Below, piece by piece: positions 1 to 6,792 of a stretch of 13,230 nt of DNA; the first letter of the stretch is position 1; every line of letters starts with the position of its first letter. A program made the translations under genes and the position numbers. Location: positions 1 to 13,230 of the forward strand of contig CALUJT010000034.1 in assembly GCA_944321005.1 (NCBI GenBank), written 5' to 3'. The notes beneath the pieces were generated by a model. It was not told where the DNA came from and searched no databases. It worked only from the letters and a program-made list of their open reading frames with translations. The stretch is from an uncultured Atopobiaceae bacterium. GTDB taxonomy: Bacteria; Actinomycetota; Coriobacteriia; Coriobacteriales; Atopobiaceae.

Positions 1-228
1 AAAGAGCTCCCGCGTGGCAAGAAGGACGTCCGGCCGCAGCTCGTGCAGGGCGCCCAGCAGCTCGTCCTCCCGCACGCCCGGGTAGCACTCGCACGCGACC
101 ACGACGCGCGACGAGCCCGCCGCGCGGAGCTCGTCCACGCGGCGGGCCAGCGCCGCCAGCAGGGCGCCATAGCCAAGAATGACCTCGTGCCCCGGAACGG
201 GGACGGTGGGAAAGCGGTCGTACGACAT
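1..228 (-). CDS. N-terminal fragment of a gene leaving the window; resembles the N-terminal domain of long class I mannose-6-phosphate isomerases
   Basis: Only the first 76 residues are visible, and the frame is open to the window edge. The start is an ATG whose upstream AGGAGGG gives a strong ribosome binding site at normal spacing. The protein begins MSYDRFPTVPVPG, has a GYGALLAALARRV helix, and then a hydrophobic strand followed by CECYPGVREDEL (about residues 48-59). From memory, a VVVxCYPGV strand-turn near residue 50 occurs in the N-terminal, nucleotide-kinase-like domain of the long (about 580-residue) class I mannose-6-phosphate isomerases of Gram-positive bacteria. This was not checked against a database. 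Those enzymes interconvert mannose-6-phosphate and fructose-6-phosphate, which would fit a gene downstream of a mannose-family PTS operon. It is separated from that operon by about 240 bp of hairpins, so it may be a separate unit. The gene call is firm; the product is tentative. Confidence 0.55.
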   Translation of the reverse strand, partial: MSYDRFPTVPVPGHEVILGYGALLAALARRVDELRAAGSSRVVVACECYPGVREDELLGALHELRPDVLLATRELF

Positions 229-260
229 GCTCCCTCCTCATAAGTCTGCCTAAATGGATA

Positions 261-301
261 CGCCTGAGTCCGCGCGCACTTGGGGCGCCCAGACTCAGGC
301 G
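261..301. repeat. Inverted repeat CGCCTGAGTC / GACTCAGGCG
   Basis: Perfect 10-bp arms at 261-270 and 292-301 enclose a 21-nt loop. It lies 33 bp upstream of the start codon of the partial gene at 228. On the minus-strand transcript it would be a hairpin in the 5' leader, or it could be a palindromic operator. There is no U-tract on either side, so a classical terminator is not supported. Confidence 0.6.
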
Positions 302-307
302 CAGCCC

Positions 308-336
308 GGCACGCGAGGGGGCGCCCCTCGCGTGCC
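308..336. repeat. Strong 13-bp perfect hairpin with 3-nt loop
   Basis: GGCACGCGAGGGG (308-320) pairs perfectly with CCCCTCGCGTGCC (324-336) around the loop GCG. It is a very stable GC-rich hairpin with no adjacent T-run on either strand. Possible roles are transcript 3'-end protection, a U-less terminator, or a REP-type intergenic palindrome. A perfect 12-bp palindrome CTAGGGCCCTAG lies next to it at 366-377. Confidence 0.6.
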
Positions 337-390
337 GCCTGCATGTGCGACCCAGCAGCTGAACCCTAGGGCCCTAGCGAACCCCCAAGC

Positions 391-428
391 CGTCCTTCTC
401 GCCACCGAGCGAGGCGGCGAGAAGGACG
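391..428 (-). terminator. Candidate terminator or 3'-end hairpin of the PTS-fructanase operon
   Basis: CGTCCTTCTCGCC (391-403) and GGCGAGAAGGACG (416-428) are perfect 13-bp arms with a 12-nt loop, about 40 nt past the last stop codon of the fructanase/SLH frame on the minus strand. Position and strength fit a transcription end or mRNA 3' stabiliser. No U-tract follows, so intrinsic termination is uncertain. The arm is a variant of a GGCGAGAAGAAC word found elsewhere in the window. Confidence 0.45.
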
Positions 429-467
429 TTGGGTCACAAGTCGACACGACGGGCAGCGATGCAGCCG

Positions 468-1670
468 CTACTCCTCAAGCAGACGCTGGAGCAGCGCCGC
501 AAGCTCGGCACGAGAGCACACGTCGGTCGAATCAAGGACGAACGTGCCCGGCTCAGGGTTCCTGCCGGAGAGGACGCCCGTTGCCACCGCCCACGACATA
601 GCGTCGGAAGCGAAGGATGAGACGCTCTCGGCATCCGGATAGTCGGACAGGTCGGCACGCGCCGAGGTGTCGGCGCCCATAGCGTTCGCAAGGCGATAGA
701 GCACCGTTGCCGCCTGCTCGCGGGTGAGCCCACCGGCTGGGTCGAAGGTGCCGTCCTCCATGCCGGAGAAGATGCCTTCGGATACCGCCCAAGCGAGCGC
801 CTCCGCATAGAACGCATCAGGATCGCAGTCCGGGAACTTGGTAACGTCCTCGGGATTGGCATCAGGCTCGCCCACGATGCGGTAGAGCACCGTCACCATC
901 TGGGCACGTGATAGGTCATCGGAAGGCCCGAAGTTCGTACCGTCGTCGTAGCCGCTCATATAGCCCTTCTCCACGACCCAGTCAACGGCACCGTAGTACC
1001 AGGCACCGGCCTCGATGTCCTCGTACACCTCTTCGATTGCAGGAGGCTCGGGCTCGTCTGGCTGTTCGGGCTCGTCGGGGTCATCCGGAACGACAGGCGG
1101 GTTCGTTGTGCCGCCGCCGGGATTGCCGTCACCACCAGGCTCATCAGGCTCGGGGTCAGGATCAGGCGTGACCTCGCCACCGGGCCCCTCATCCTCGTCG
1201 ACCTTCTGCAGACCGCTGAGGGCATCATTCATTGCTTGTGCCGCTGCCTTCATGTCGGCGGAAGTGGCGTTCTTGTCGACGAGCACCGCCTGCGCGTTCT
1301 CCAGCGCGTCCTGAAGCGCCTTCCACGAGTCGGCGGTGTAGTCGGACTCGTCGAGGCTCTCGACCTTCTCGGTCACCTCTTCGATGGCGTCCCGAAGGTC
1401 CTGAGTGGGTCCCTCGGTCGCCGAACCGCCCACGTAGAAGTTCTCGAAGGTGGTCAGGTCGGAGTCCCACATGCCAATGGCCACGTACCCCTCGCCACCC
1501 GTGTAGTCAGGGTCGCCGTCCTTGAGCGCGTAGTCGAGGCACTGGACACCGTTTACCTCGACCTTGATGGCCTTGCCCTCCACCGAGATCCTCACGTGGT
1601 AGTTGCCCTCGGGGTCGACCTCCACCGCATTGTCATCCTGGTAGAGCGTCTTGTCGCCCTTGAAGTCAAA
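468..1670 (-). pseudogene. C-terminal anchor part of the GH32 fructanase (FIVAR-like plus three SLH domains), cut off by an in-frame amber codon
   Basis: This 400-residue stretch continues in exactly the same frame as the upstream GH32 gene, directly after the TAG at 1671-1673. It starts with FDFKGDKTLYQ, the second half of a beta-sandwich domain begun before the stop. A helical FIVAR-like segment follows (about 1338-1405 in whole-protein numbering; YTADSWKALQDALENAQ, then NDALSGLQ). Next is a Pro/Glu/Asp/Gly linker (about 1405-1462) and three SLH repeats (about 1464-1520, 1528-1580 and 1592-1645), each with an SRAQ, TREQ or SRAE signature. SLH triplets bind pyruvylated secondary wall polymer, so this is the cell-wall anchor. 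The only nearby start is a GTG at 1625 inside the broken domain, without a recognisable ribosome binding site, so independent translation is unlikely. The frame shows no other damage, so the stop is recent, an assembly error, or bypassed. Confidence 0.85.
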
Positions 1671-1673
1671 CTA
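1671..1673 (-). other. In-frame TAG stop interrupting the fructanase
   Basis: The context reads G-K-I-R-TAG-F-D-F. The two upstream sandwich domains of the same protein have R-V-R-L-F-R (around residue 140) and E-C-R-L-F-K (around residue 335) at the equivalent place. The lost residue is therefore probably Leu (TTG to TAG, one substitution) or another residue one step away, such as Trp or Gln. TAG is the normal stop of nearly every other gene here, which argues against general amber suppression. Confidence 0.85.
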
Positions 1674-4600
1674 GCGAATCTTCCCGTTTCCGTCCAGCTG
1701 GATGGCATAGCAGCCCTGATAGGCATCCTGCGTCTGGCTGGCAAAGATCAGGTTATCCAGGCCGGTCTTGTGGTGGATGTCAATCTCGTACGTCAGGCCG
1801 TCCACCGGGTACTTCTCGCTCGAGAACAGGAAGCTGTTGGCGCCCACGCCATCCACGTGGAGCTGCGTGTCGTCCACGTAAAAGCTGCCCGAGGGGCTCT
1901 CCAGTCCGCTCACGTTGGTCTGGAGGTTGTTCTCACGCACGGTCACCTCAAGCTCGCGCGTAAGAGACGTGTTGGACTCGCTGGAGACTTGAATCTTCGT
2001 GCTCCCAACCGCGCTGCCCGTCACGCGAATGCTGTTGCCATCCTGCTCGACTGAGGCAACGTTCGGATCCCCCACTGTGAACGTAAGGTCCTGGCTTGCC
2101 GTTGCCGGTGAGACCCATGCCGCAATCTCACTTGACTGCCCAACATAGGTGTTAACGGCATCCTGAGAGAGGCCGATAGACGTAGCCTCGGAAGAGGGTG
2201 TTTCGGTTCGCTGACCGTTCCAGATGGACTTCATCGGCCACACGGTGGCATCGAGCGTGGCAGTACCGTTCTCGCTGAAGGCCTGCAGGCCGTCGGAGAC
2301 GGGCGACGGGAAGATCTGGTTAGCCCCGGCGGCAACGTAGTCGCCGGTGAAGACCTCGACGCTCATGCGGTCCACGTAGACGTGGAGCGTCACGGAACCG
2401 TCGACGTTGTGGTCGACGTTTGCCTGGGAGCGCGGCTGGGCGAACGCGTCATTCAGAATGGAGCCCGACTCGCTGCGGTCGAGCGTGATGGTGTCTGTGG
2501 CAAAGTCGTAGGACACGCGTGTCTTCTGGCCCGCGCCCACGCGCACATCGAAGCCCACGGTAGGCTCGCCCTCCTGCGGCGTGAACGTGGCCTCAATCTC
2601 GTAGGAGGTGCCGTTGAAGTCAAGCGGGGCAACGCCGTCGACGGCCATGCCCGAAACCTCGACCTTGCCGTCCTCGTCGCGCAGGTCGTCGAGGCTGTCA
2701 ACCGGATCCTGCGTGAGCCGGTAGGCCCCGTCGGAATCCTTGACAAGACCCAGCTCCACGGGCAGGTTATAGGTGCCGTTGAAGCGCCAGTTGCCGGTGT
2801 TCTGAACGAGCTTGTTGTAGTCCCAGGTGTTCATCCAGTTCATGGCAACAAGCTCCGGACAGTTGACGCTGCCCGACGTGCCGAAGTCGCTGCCCGCGTT
2901 GAAGTAGGTCATTGCGGCGTAGGCGTCGCGCCCGAAGTTCATGGTGTAGTCGGGCGTGCCCTCGTCCTGCACGAAGGCGTACCGGCCGCCCTCGACGTTG
3001 GTGGAGTCCACGTTCTTGAACTCGCCGACCTTGTAGCTCGTACCGCCGCGGGAGAGGATCCACTTGACGGTGCCGTCCTCGGCTTGGACGGGGTAGAGGT
3101 CGGGGCACTCGGTGTACACGTGGTTCTCGGTACCCGGCTCGTTGAGATAGCTCTCGCCCTTCCAGTGAACGAGGTCGTCGGAGGAGTAGAAGCGCACCGG
3201 GCCGCCGGCCACGATAAGGAACCACTTGTTGTCGAAGCGGAAGACCTTGGGGTCGCGGAAGGCGCCGTCGGCGCGCGAGATGATGTCGTCGGTGCTGTAG
3301 TCGAGAAGAACGTCGTCGTACTTCTGGTACGCGCCCATGGTGTGCGTTGACCGGTCGTACTTAGCGTAGGCGAGCGTCAGGCGCTGCTTGCCGTCCTGCC
3401 CCTCGCGTCCGTTGGCCGTGACGATGAAGACCATGCCCTCCTCGCCCTCGTCAAAGATCTCGGGCGCCGTGGAGTGGTCGGCGTACACGCCGCAGCCGGA
3501 GAACTGCGCGCCGTACTCGTCCGGGTAGAGGGCGATCGGCTGCTCCTCCCAGTGCACGAGGTCGGTGCTCGTAGCGTAACCCCAGTGCATGGGACCCCAG
3601 TCGGTGTCGGTATAGGCCTGGTAGTAGAAGTGGTACACGCCGTCGGAGGTCTTCACAAGGCCGCACGGGTCATTGCCCCAGCCGTTCTTGACGCTGTAGT
3701 GGAACTGGTCGCGCTGGTCCTCGTAGTAATACGTGTCGTCCGGCCCCTCGCAGAAGACGCGCAGCTGGTAGACGGCAACGGCGCCCGTCTCGGAATCCTC
3801 GACGGTGAGGGTGTACTGGTTGAGGCCCTCGTTGCGCGCATCGGTCCCGCGGTCGGTCACGGGAACACTCACGATCCCGCCCTCAGGCTCGTAAACGTTT
3901 CCCGCCTCGTCGGCCACGCTCACGCGCGCATCCGCGTTGGTCGTCTCATACGCGATGTTCACGCTATCGGCCGAGTTCCGCACGTATCCCACGTACACGT
4001 AAGCCGTGTCCTGGAACGCAAAGGGCATGTCAACCGCATCGCCCGTGATGTTGAGGCTCGTGAGCTGCGGGGTGTTGCCCTCGGTGAGCGGCGTGGCCGT
4101 CACGTTCTGATAGGTTACGGCAGCGTTGAACGAGAGCAGGCCGCAGTACCCCTCGCGCAGGGCGGTGTTCTGCCCATAATGCGCGTAGACCTCTTCGTTG
4201 TTGGCCTCGGTGCCCAGGGTGTAGTCCGCCGTGCTCGCCGTCTTGGTAACGGCGTTGCCCTCGGCGTCCTCGTAGGACACCGAGAAGACCATGTGCTTGC
4301 CGATGGTCGTGACGCTCAGGTGGAAGGCGTCAGAGACGCTCGCGCCAAGCTGGATGGGGGACAGCATGTCGTATGCGATGCGCCCCTCGTTGGCGGTCTG
4401 CTCGAACTTGAACAGGCGGCACTCGCCCGTCTTGGGGTTGATGTTGGCCACGTAGGACTGCATGGCACCGAGGTCGCCCTCGTCGCTGTGAAGCACGAGC
4501 GACGCGGCGCCGTCCACGTCGGCGCTCTCGAAGGACACGTCCGCTGAGTAGACCATGTCACCAAGGGATGCCGCCTCGTCCTGCCAGCGAACCATGTAGT

Positions 4601-5417
4601 CGCCACCCGAGGATGCGACCCACAGCCCATCCGCCGTCTCGACCGTCTGGCCACTGCCAAACGTCTCGTAGGCGCCCGGGAGGCTGGTCTCGAAGCCGTC
4701 GCCCTCCTCGGGGACGCCCGGGTCGGGCAGCTCGAGGCCGGCGTCCTCGCTGATGGTCACGTTGGAGAACGTCGCCGCAGATTTGAACGTGAGGAGCCCC
4801 ACGTGACCGCCCTGCCAGTTCTGGATGGTGGCCGATCCGCTGACCTCGTGGCCCTCTGTATCGGACGCCGTCACCCTGCAGAGGCCCGTCTCGTCGATCT
4901 GGACCCTCAGGTGAACCGTGCCGTTAGTGTCAAGACCCGCACTCGTCACCTGGTCTTGCGAGAACGTTATCAGGTCCATGCTATCATTCACGCGGAAGAG
5001 GCGTACGCGCTGGTCGGTGCTCTCGTTGTTGAAGTTGAAGCCGTACCACGTGCCGCTTCCCGGCTCCGCCGCGTTTGTCGCCCCCACGACGAGCGCGGCG
5101 GATATGCCATCGGTCACCTCTACGTCCGCCTCGTAGCAGAGGCTCCTGTAGGACGTCCCGCCCTCGAGCATGGCAAAGTGATCGCCATCGAGCTTGGAGA
5201 CGCTCACCGTGCCATCCTCGCACGTCACCGTCCCTCCATTGGCGCTCACAAATTGACTGAGCGTCACCTTGTCCGTCGCCTCGGAAGCCCCCACTCCCTC
5301 GGCGAGCGATGCGGCGGCCCCGTCATGTGCCAGGGCGATGGTGGGCGCGCCCGCGCCAAGGGCGCAGACCGTTCCCAGGATGACCGCCATTCTGCCCGGT
5401 CGCAAAGCTGATCTCAT
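1671..5417 (-). CDS. Secreted multidomain GH32 fructan hydrolase (levanase/inulinase type), truncated before its SLH anchor
   Basis: This 1248-residue protein should hydrolyse beta-fructans outside the cell and release fructose. The ATG at 5417 follows AAGGAG. A signal peptide occupies residues 1-30 (MRSALRPGR, a hydrophobic core, cleavage after ALA). Two concanavalin/LamG-like sandwich domains follow (about 50-225 and 250-445), then a cadherin-like beta domain (about 450-555). The GH32 five-bladed propeller is at about 560-880 with nucleophile motif WGNDPCG (Asp583), FSGC (639-642), the transition-state-stabilising RDP (721-723) and the acid/base EC motif (Glu770-Cys771). The GH32 C-terminal sandwich runs to about 1065 and a Big_2-like Ig domain spans about 1078-1160. 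A third LamG-like domain is broken at residue 1249 by TAG, and the frame then continues to SLH domains. All catalytic motifs are intact, so the truncated enzyme could be active but unanchored. Levan versus inulin preference cannot be told from the sequence. Confidence 0.9.
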   Translation of the reverse strand: MRSALRPGRMAVILGTVCALGAGAPTIALAHDGAAASLAEGVGASEATDKVTLSQFVSANGGTVTCEDGTVSVSKLDGDHFAMLEGGTSYRSLCYEADVEVTDGISAALVVGATNAAEPGSGTWYGFNFNNESTDQRVRLFRVNDSMDLITFSQDQVTSAGLDTNGTVHLRVQIDETGLCRVTASDTEGHEVSGSATIQNWQGGHVGLLTFKSAATFSNVTISEDAGLELPDPGVPEEGDGFETSLPGAYETFGSGQTVETADGLWVASSGGDYMVRWQDEAASLGDMVYSADVSFESADVDGAASLVLHSDEGDLGAMQSYVANINPKTGECRLFKFEQTANEGRIAYDMLSPIQLGASVSDAFHLSVTTIGKHMVFSVSYEDAEGNAVTKTASTADYTLGTEANNEEVYAHYGQNTALREGYCGLLSFNAAVTYQNVTATPLTEGNTPQLTSLNITGDAVDMPFAFQDTAYVYVGYVRNSADSVNIAYETTNADARVSVADEAGNVYEPEGGIVSVPVTDRGTDARNEGLNQYTLTVEDSETGAVAVYQLRVFCEGPDDTYYYEDQRDQFHYSVKNGWGNDPCGLVKTSDGVYHFYYQAYTDTDWGPMHWGYATSTDLVHWEEQPIALYPDEYGAQFSGCGVYADHSTAPEIFDEGEEGMVFIVTANGREGQDGKQRLTLAYAKYDRSTHTMGAYQKYDDVLLDYSTDDIISRADGAFRDPKVFRFDNKWFLIVAGGPVRFYSSDDLVHWKGESYLNEPGTENHVYTECPDLYPVQAEDGTVKWILSRGGTSYKVGEFKNVDSTNVEGGRYAFVQDEGTPDYTMNFGRDAYAAMTYFNAGSDFGTSGSVNCPELVAMNWMNTWDYNKLVQNTGNWRFNGTYNLPVELGLVKDSDGAYRLTQDPVDSLDDLRDEDGKVEVSGMAVDGVAPLDFNGTSYEIEATFTPQEGEPTVGFDVRVGAGQKTRVSYDFATDTITLDRSESGSILNDAFAQPRSQANVDHNVDGSVTLHVYVDRMSVEVFTGDYVAAGANQIFPSPVSDGLQAFSENGTATLDATVWPMKSIWNGQRTETPSSEATSIGLSQDAVNTYVGQSSEIAAWVSPATASQDLTFTVGDPNVASVEQDGNSIRVTGSAVGSTKIQVSSESNTSLTRELEVTVRENNLQTNVSGLESPSGSFYVDDTQLHVDGVGANSFLFSSEKYPVDGLTYEIDIHHKTGLDNLIFASQTQDAYQGCYAIQLDGNGKIR

Positions 5418-5507
5418 TTCTCATCTCCTTTTTCTTGTTGCCTTCATGACTCGTCTTCACACGCGTTCGCTGTAATATTCTCGTTCTTCTAGCTCTATCT
5501 AGCCCTT

Positions 5508-5840
5508 CTAGTTCTTCTCGCCCTGCACGCCCTTCTTTGCCGGCGCATCAAGGTCGACCCCGGCGGCATCCAGAATCGCGCGGACGTTCCTCTTGGCGTT
5601 GGTTGTGCCCACCTTGAGCACCACGGAGACCACGGCACCTACGACCAGCAGGGCCACGCCCAGGACGCCGAAGCCGGTGCCTCCCCCGCCGTAGAAGCCC
5701 CAGTAGCCCACGATGAAGCCGGCGGCCACGAGCGAGTAGCCCAGCCGCAGCCAGACGTTGAGACGCTGGATGGCGTCGGTCTGGAGCTTTGCCTCGCGGA
5801 CGAGGTCCTCGCGAGTCCAGTTGGAGGTGTCGAGTGCCAT
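5508..5840 (-). CDS. Small two-helix membrane protein of unknown function in the PTS operon
   Basis: A 110-residue protein that I do not recognise. The ATG at 5840 is preceded by GAGAGGAG at acceptable spacing. It has an amphipathic charged N-terminus (residues 1-28, with EDLVREAKLQTDAIQRL), a first membrane helix (about 31-50), a GGGGTG turn, a second helix (about 56-77), and a cytosolic-looking tail with NAKRNVRAILDAAG ending in KKGVQGEKN. It sits between EIID and the fructanase on the same strand, so it is probably cotranscribed and could assist the transporter or the secreted enzyme. It does not look like the DUF956/ManO accessory proteins of some mannose PTS operons. Function unknown. 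Confidence 0.8.
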   Translation of the reverse strand: MALDTSNWTREDLVREAKLQTDAIQRLNVWLRLGYSLVAAGFIVGYWGFYGGGGTGFGVLGVALLVVGAVVSVVLKVGTTNAKRNVRAILDAAGVDLDAPAKKGVQGEKN

Positions 5841-5866
5841 GCGGGCGCTCCTCTCTCTAGCGGGAC

Positions 5867-5900
5867 GCCCGGGCCGTGCAAGGGGAGTTGCGGCCCGGGC
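5867..5900 (-). repeat. Intercistronic hairpin after EIID
   Basis: GCCCGGGCCG (5867-5876) pairs perfectly with CGGCCCGGGC (5891-5900) across a 14-nt loop; an alternative pairing extends through GCAA/TTGC. It lies in the 97-bp gap between EIID and the small membrane protein. No U-tract follows on the minus strand, so it is more likely an mRNA processing, stability or attenuation element than a full terminator. Confidence 0.55.
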
Positions 5901-5937
5901 GAGAAGGAGGTATGCGTGAATCAGCGGTACGGTGGGG

Positions 5938-6792
5938 CTACGCGGTGGGCGCGGCGATCGTGGCGGCGCCGAAGAAGCCCACGGCTGCGCCGACGAAGGC
6001 GATGACCAGCAGGATCAGCATCGTGACGATGGGGCTGACCTTCTTCTTGGTCATGAGCCACCAGCAGAGGATGGTGAAGCCCAGGGGCAGGAGCTTGGGG
6101 TAGATGCCGTCAAGCGTGCCCTGGAGCGTGCCGCCACCGGGGAGCTGGAGCGAGGTGGAGATGGAGACCCAGGTGGCCGCCACGGCACCGATGACCATGG
6201 TGCCGACCATCACGATGGCGTCACGAAGGGCGGTGGCGTTGGGGCCGACGAGCGCCTCGACGGCGGCGCCGCCCAGGTCGTAGCCGCGGAAGTAGGCCAG
6301 GCGCATGCCGAAGTAGGCAAGCAGGTTCCACACCACGATGTAGAAGATGGCGCCGAGCGGGCTGCCGCCCTCGGAGAGGCCCATCGCGATGCCCAGGAGG
6401 ATGGGGATGAGCGTGCCCACGATGAGCGAGTCGCCGATGCCGGCGAGCGGGCCCATGAGGCCGGCGCGGATGCCGTTGATGGTCTCGTCGTCGATGGCCT
6501 CGCCGTTGGCGCGGGCCTCCTCGAGGCCCACCGTGACGCCCACGATCATGGAGCCGATCTGGGGCTCGGTGTTGAAGAAGGCCGAGTACGTGGTGAGCGC
6601 GCGCTGCTGGTCCTCCTTCTTGTCATAGAGGTCCTCGACAATGGGGAGCATGGAGACCAGGTAGCCGAAGGTCTGCATGTGCTCCTGCGAGAAGCAGGTG
6701 AGGTTGCCGTAGTACCAGTTGTGGAAGGACTTGGAGAGGGCCTTCTTGGAGACCTTCTTTCCTCCCTTGGCGGCGACGGTGTTCTCGGCCAT
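5938..6792 (-). CDS. levG: PTS system mannose/fructose/sorbose family IID component
   Basis: This 284-residue protein is the second membrane component of a mannose-family PTS permease, which with EIIC forms the sugar channel. Family hallmarks are the N-terminal NWYYGNLTCFSQEHMQTFGYL segment (residues 25-45), FFNTEPQIGSMIVGVTVGLEEA, and GIRAGLMGPLAGIGDSLIVG, followed by several C-terminal membrane helices. Length is normal for the family. The start ATG overlaps the EIIC stop as TAATG, with GAGGAGG inside the end of EIIC, so translation is coupled. The N-terminus is unusually Lys-rich (KGGKKVSKKALSK), opposite an acidic tail on EIIC. The gene symbol follows lev-operon synteny; a substrate other than fructose is possible. 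Confidence 0.93.
   Translation of the reverse strand: MAENTVAAKGGKKVSKKALSKSFHNWYYGNLTCFSQEHMQTFGYLVSMLPIVEDLYDKKEDQQRALTTYSAFFNTEPQIGSMIVGVTVGLEEARANGEAIDDETINGIRAGLMGPLAGIGDSLIVGTLIPILLGIAMGLSEGGSPLGAIFYIVVWNLLAYFGMRLAYFRGYDLGGAAVEALVGPNATALRDAIVMVGTMVIGAVAATWVSISTSLQLPGGGTLQGTLDGIYPKLLPLGFTILCWWLMTKKKVSPIVTMLILLVIAFVGAAVGFFGAATIAAPTA

Noticed and set aside
229..467. CRISPR array or transposon ends in the hairpin-rich gap
   Set aside because: The palindromes differ from one another, have no regular spacing or unique spacers, and no cas or transposase gene is nearby.
1671..1673. TAG decoded as an amino acid such as pyrrolysine
   Set aside because: TAG is the stop of nine of the ten visible gene ends; reading it as sense would extend nearly every protein here. 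No tRNA or pyl gene is visible.
1236..4547. Long plus-strand open frames of about 270-360 residues opposite the fructanase
   Set aside because: They are antisense to a gene with clear GH32 motifs, have Val/Arg/His-rich compositions typical of mirrored high-GC codons, and no recognisable domains.
5876..6103. Plus-strand ATG preceded by AAGGAGG-like sequence near 5904
   Set aside because: The GAGAAGGAGGT lies at the foot of the hairpin at 5867-5900 and would drive a frame running antisense into EIID; it seems fortuitous.
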